This document shows, one piece after another, positions 61,284 through 64,000 of a stretch of DNA of 64,000 bases. The stretch is taken from positions 283,208 through 347,207 of the forward strand of contig NZ_NNRK01000035.1 of NCBI RefSeq assembly GCF_002252475.1, written 5' to 3'. The position numbers were made by a program, and so were the translations under genes. Under the pieces are notes generated by a model, which was given only the letters and a program-made list of their open reading frames with translations, was not told the DNA's origin and did not search any database. Position 1 is the stretch's first letter; the number at the start of each line of letters is the position of its first letter. This DNA comes from Brucella rhizosphaerae (GTDB taxonomy: Bacteria > Pseudomonadota > Alphaproteobacteria > Rhizobiales > Rhizobiaceae).

Positions 61284-62483
61284 ATGAAAAGGCTTCCAGT
61301 CACCGTTCTTTCGGGCTTTCTCGGAGCAGGGAAAACCACGCTCCTCAATCATGTGCTCAACAATCGGGAAAATCGCCGGGTAGCGGTTATTGTAAACGAT
61401 ATGAGCGAAATCAATATTGATGCCGCCCTGGTACGTGAGGGAGGAGCGGATTTATCCCGCACCGAAGAGCAACTCGTTGAAATGACCAATGGCTGCATTT
61501 GTTGCACATTACGCGATGATCTTTTGAAAGAAGTGGCGCAATTGGCGTCACAGGATCGCTTCGATTACCTGCTTATCGAATCGACCGGTATTTCCGAACC
61601 GCTGCCCGTCGCAGCAACATTTGAGTTTCGTGATGAGAAGGGCGAAAGCCTTTCCGATCTTGCGCGTCTCGACACGATGGTCACGGTGGTTGATGCCGCC
61701 AATCTGCTTAAGGACTATTCATCCAATGATTTTCTGCGCGACCGTGGCGAATCGCTTGGAGATGAGGATGAGCGGACGCTGGTTGACCTTCTGGTCGAAC
61801 AAATCGAGTTTGCCGATATTGTGGTCCTCAACAAGATCTCCACTTCAAGTGCTGAAGAACGCGATCTTGCACGCAAAGTGATCAAGTCGCTCAACCCCGA
61901 TGCGCGAATAGAAGAAGTCGATTTCGGGCAAGTCCCGCTTGATTCCATTCTCGACACACGCTTGTTCGATTTCAATCGTGCCCATGAACATCCGCTTTGG
62001 TATAAAGAACTTCACGGTTTCCATGAGCATGTGCCGGAAACAGAAGAGTATGGCGTGCATTCATTTGTTTATCGTGCGCGTCGTCCATTCGATCCAGTGC
62101 GGTTCCAAAATTTTATTGATAGAAGCTGGCCGGGGGTCGTCCGCACAAAAGGCTTTTTCTGGTTGGCAACCCGTCCTGATTACGTGGGCGAGCTGAGTCA
62201 GGCGGGCGCGTTGGTCCGCACCAACAAGCGCGGACGCTGGTGGTCGGCTATTCCCCGCAGCTATTGGCCGGCAGAACCTGAATGGCATCAGGCGATGCAG
62301 CCTTATCTCGATGCTGAATGGGGCGATCGCAGGCAGGAGATTGTATTTATCGGAATAAGCCCGATGAATAAGGCGGAGATTATCGCTGAACTCGATGCTT
62401 GTCTGGTGCCTGAGCAGCTCTTCGTGCCACAAAACTGGCAAAAACTGGCTGACCCGTTCCCAAATTGGTCAGTCGCAGCGTAA
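61284..62483 (+). CDS. COG0523 family zinc-responsive GTPase (ZigA/ZagA type)
   Basis: 399 residues. Walker [10 protein letters not shown] is at 11-19, CxCC metal-binding CICC at 71-74, and NKIS near 190 is the guanine-binding motif. A CobW C-terminal domain covers about 265-395. Such GTPases deliver zinc to enzymes when zinc is scarce. The Zur-type box upstream and the znu neighbours support a zinc role over cobalamin or nitrile hydratase roles. It ends 8 bases from the convergent Rrf2 gene. Confidence 0.9.
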   Translation: MKRLPVTVLSGFLGAGKTTLLNHVLNNRENRRVAVIVNDMSEINIDAALVREGGADLSRTEEQLVEMTNGCICCTLRDDLLKEVAQLASQDRFDYLLIESTGISEPLPVAATFEFRDEKGESLSDLARLDTMVTVVDAANLLKDYSSNDFLRDRGESLGDEDERTLVDLLVEQIEFADIVVLNKISTSSAEERDLARKVIKSLNPDARIEEVDFGQVPLDSILDTRLFDFNRAHEHPLWYKELHGFHEHVPETEEYGVHSFVYRARRPFDPVRFQNFIDRSWPGVVRTKGFFWLATRPDYVGELSQAGALVRTNKRGRWWSAIPRSYWPAEPEWHQAMQPYLDAEWGDRRQEIVFIGISPMNKAEIIAELDACLVPEQLFVPQNWQKLADPFPNWSVAA

Positions 62484-62491
62484 CCTATCCT

Positions 62492-62926
62492 TTATTCGGC
62501 CGACAGCGCGGTAATTTCAGATATCCTGCTGTCGGCAAGGGTGCGGTGGTCGAGCACATTGGCGATCGCCTCACGCACATCCAACATCATGTGCCGAACC
62601 TCGCACTCGGTCTCATCGCAATCGTCACAAGGCTGATAGTCGGTTTTGCTGGCACAGGCGATGGGCGCCAGTGCCCCATCCAGAGCGCGAATAATATTGC
62701 CAATGTGGATTTCACTCGCGGGGCGGGCAAGACAAAATCCGCCACCTTTGCCTTTGCGGCTCAATACGAAGCCGGCATTTCGCAATTCGATGAAAATATT
62801 ATCGAGAAATTTGCGCGGTATATGATGCCTTACCGCAATCTCGCTCGCTGAAGCCAGCTGACCATCTGATATGCTGGCCAGATGCACCATGGCCTTCAGG
62901 CCGTATTTGCCTTTTTTGGTTAGCAT
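62492..62926 (-). CDS. Rrf2-family transcriptional regulator with clustered cysteines
   Basis: 144 residues from the ATG at 62924-62926. The Rrf2 winged helix opens MLTKKGKYGLKAMVHLASIS, with RHHIPRKFLDNIFIELRNAG as the recognition region. Cysteines at 91, 100, 103 and 108 form a C-x8-C-x2-C-x4-C cluster in the position where IscR, NsrR and RirA bind an iron-sulfur cluster. Targets are unknown; the start from 62956 is less likely. It is convergent with the COG0523 gene. Confidence 0.88.
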   Translation of the reverse strand: MLTKKGKYGLKAMVHLASISDGQLASASEIAVRHHIPRKFLDNIFIELRNAGFVLSRKGKGGGFCLARPASEIHIGNIIRALDGALAPIACASKTDYQPCDDCDETECEVRHMMLDVREAIANVLDHRTLADSRISEITALSAE

Positions 62927-63031
62927 GGCTTCCCTGCTGCAATGTCCAGTGGACAACCCAATTTCTCAAACGAACGTATATATAGGAAGTAGGGAGTTAG
63001 GGCTCCTCCGGCAAGTTACTTTCACGTCGCA

Positions 63032-63913
63032 CTACGCAGGCATCGCTGATTTTAACGCCAGCGCGAGCGCACCTTGGAGGCTGTCGCCGAGCGGTTCTTG
63101 ATAAAACTCCCTATAAGGAAAGAAGGGGAGTGCTGCGTAAGACGACGCCAGCCCGCCGGTGATGCTGAAACGTTGAAGCTCACGGATTCGCAGTGCCTCC
63201 AATCCATGGCGGATCATTTCACAGGCGTCGGCGAGGATGTTTGTGCCGAGCGGATCGTTCAATGCCACAAATTCAAACAGCATGGGTGCAAAAGCGGCAT
63301 AGTCGGCGGCGCGGGCCGTTCGCGAGAAAACCGTTATGTTACGCGGATTGTTCTCAAATCTCTCAAGAACGGCGCGCGATAAGTCTGAGTGCTGCGCGAA
63401 TCCGTCAACAGCGAGCAGTACCTGTTCCAGCAGTTTACGACCGAGCCATGCACCTCCGGCATGATCGCTCAATACAAAGCCACGTCCGCCGACTATACGG
63501 GTCGCGTCGTTGGTTCGTCTGACAAAGGCGGATCCCGTGCCAAGAATCACGATGGCAGCATCGCCGTCCCCCATCGCTCCTTGTAATGCGGTGAGCGTGT
63601 CCGAAACGATCATGCTCTCTTTAAATGGTAGGCGCTTGTATATAGGAGTGTGATCTTCGACAGAGTTGGCTCCGGCGAGGCCCAATACGGCATTGGCCGA
63701 CCCATATATAGAAGTGGTCAAGCTGGCGTTCTTGCGGGCTTGTTCGAACGCCTCGCATATATGAAGAATGCTGTTCTCTGTATCTGCACCTATATTCGCC
63801 GGGCCAGAAGCACCTGCAGCCAGCACTTTGCCGCTCTGATCTGTAAGGATGGCACGGCATCCGGTGCCGCCGCCATCGATCCCGAAGTGATACTTGATGG
63901 TCATTTCTGTCAT
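63032..63913 (-). CDS. BadF/NagK-type N-acetylglucosamine or related sugar kinase
   Basis: About 293 residues from ATG 63911-63913; ATGs nine bases either way of this region leave the exact start open. FGIDGGGTGCRAILTDQSGK is the ASKHA phosphate-1 motif. GDAAIVILGTGSAFVRRTND is the phosphate-2 and adenosine-type region, and VGGRGFVLSDHAGGAWLGRK is the conserved GxGxxxxDxGSGxxxG-like segment of N-acetylglucosamine kinases. It likely phosphorylates amino sugars from peptidoglycan recycling. The 87 bases to the window's right edge show no gene. Confidence 0.85.
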   Translation of the reverse strand: MTEMTIKYHFGIDGGGTGCRAILTDQSGKVLAAGASGPANIGADTENSILHICEAFEQARKNASLTTSIYGSANAVLGLAGANSVEDHTPIYKRLPFKESMIVSDTLTALQGAMGDGDAAIVILGTGSAFVRRTNDATRIVGGRGFVLSDHAGGAWLGRKLLEQVLLAVDGFAQHSDLSRAVLERFENNPRNITVFSRTARAADYAAFAPMLFEFVALNDPLGTNILADACEMIRHGLEALRIRELQRFSITGGLASSYAALPFFPYREFYQEPLGDSLQGALALALKSAMPA

Positions 63914-64000
63914 TTCATTGTCGCAAAGATTGGAATCGGCGGGCTGCAATGGTTGATATTCTATTAAAACGCACCATATGCCCTGTGGAAAGAAACTTTG

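Noticed and set aside
1..64000. tRNA, rRNA, insertion sequences, prophage or CRISPR arrays
   Set aside because: No cloverleaf, transposase, integrase or regularly spaced repeat was recognised anywhere in the window.

Overview
The window reads as a replicon segment of a Brucellaceae bacterium (Brucella or the former Ochrobactrum). The protein at 20902-21684 looks like VjbR, the LuxR-type virulence regulator of Brucella. FtcR (45503-46186), the rhizobial flagellar genes motC, motE, motD/fliK, flaF and flbT, and the flanking znuABC/zur locus match the gene complement of Brucella chromosome II. The assignment rests on recognising protein sequences by eye; no database search was run.

Layout. (1) 1-9776: a surface-polysaccharide cluster with a truncated Wzz/ExoP-type chain-length protein, a Wzx-like flippase, a WecG/TagA transferase with a DUF6492-like partner, GT4 and GT2 glycosyltransferases, an O-antigen ligase/polymerase-type membrane protein and two Gfo/Idh/MocA oxidoreductases. 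(2) 9897-16288: a MOSC protein, 6-phosphogluconate dehydrogenase (gnd) and a four-gene ABC importer (binding protein, two permeases, ATPase). (3) 16870-20647: an EmrAB-type efflux pair with a divergent TetR regulator and two matching palindromic operators between them. (4) 20902-21684: vjbR. (5) 21771 to about 57200: one nearly uninterrupted flagellar locus of about 35 kb. A leftward operon motA-fliM-DUF6468-fliN-fliG-flhB-orf lies back to back with a rightward run: DUF1217-flgF-fliI-orf-flgBC-fliE-flgG-flgA-flgI-motE-flgH-fliL-fliP, then fliC, fliF-fliH-like-motB-motC-motD/fliK-lytic transglycosylase, ftcR, flgE, flgK-flgL, flaF-flbT-flgD-fliQ-flhA-fliR-fliJ-like, and flgJ-like-flgN-like-orf. 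A convergent PilZ gene closes it. (6) 57594-62483: zinc homeostasis, with znuC-znuB-zur divergent from znuA and then a COG0523 zinc GTPase; palindromic Zur-like boxes precede both units. (7) 62492-63913: an Rrf2 regulator with four clustered cysteines and a BadF/NagK-type sugar kinase.

How the parts fit. The flagellar locus encodes the export gate (FlhA, FlhB, FliP, FliQ, FliR), ATPase complex (FliI, FliH-like, FliJ-like), MS and C rings (FliF, FliG, FliM, FliN), rod, P/L rings, hook, junction proteins, flagellin and stators, but no chemotaxis genes, no fliD/fliS and no sigma-28 or FlgM gene. Full CtrA-type boxes (TTAA-N7-TTAA) stand upstream of ftcR and fliC, and four GANTC sites precede ftcR, pointing to cell-cycle control of flagellation. 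VjbR beside the locus suggests a second, acyl-homoserine-lactone-responsive input. FlaF/FlbT and two hairpins in the fliC leader point to post-transcriptional control of flagellin.

No tRNA, rRNA, CRISPR array, insertion sequence or phage gene was seen. Short palindromic intergenic repeats of a type common in Rhizobiales occur at several places, two of them inside the flagellar locus.
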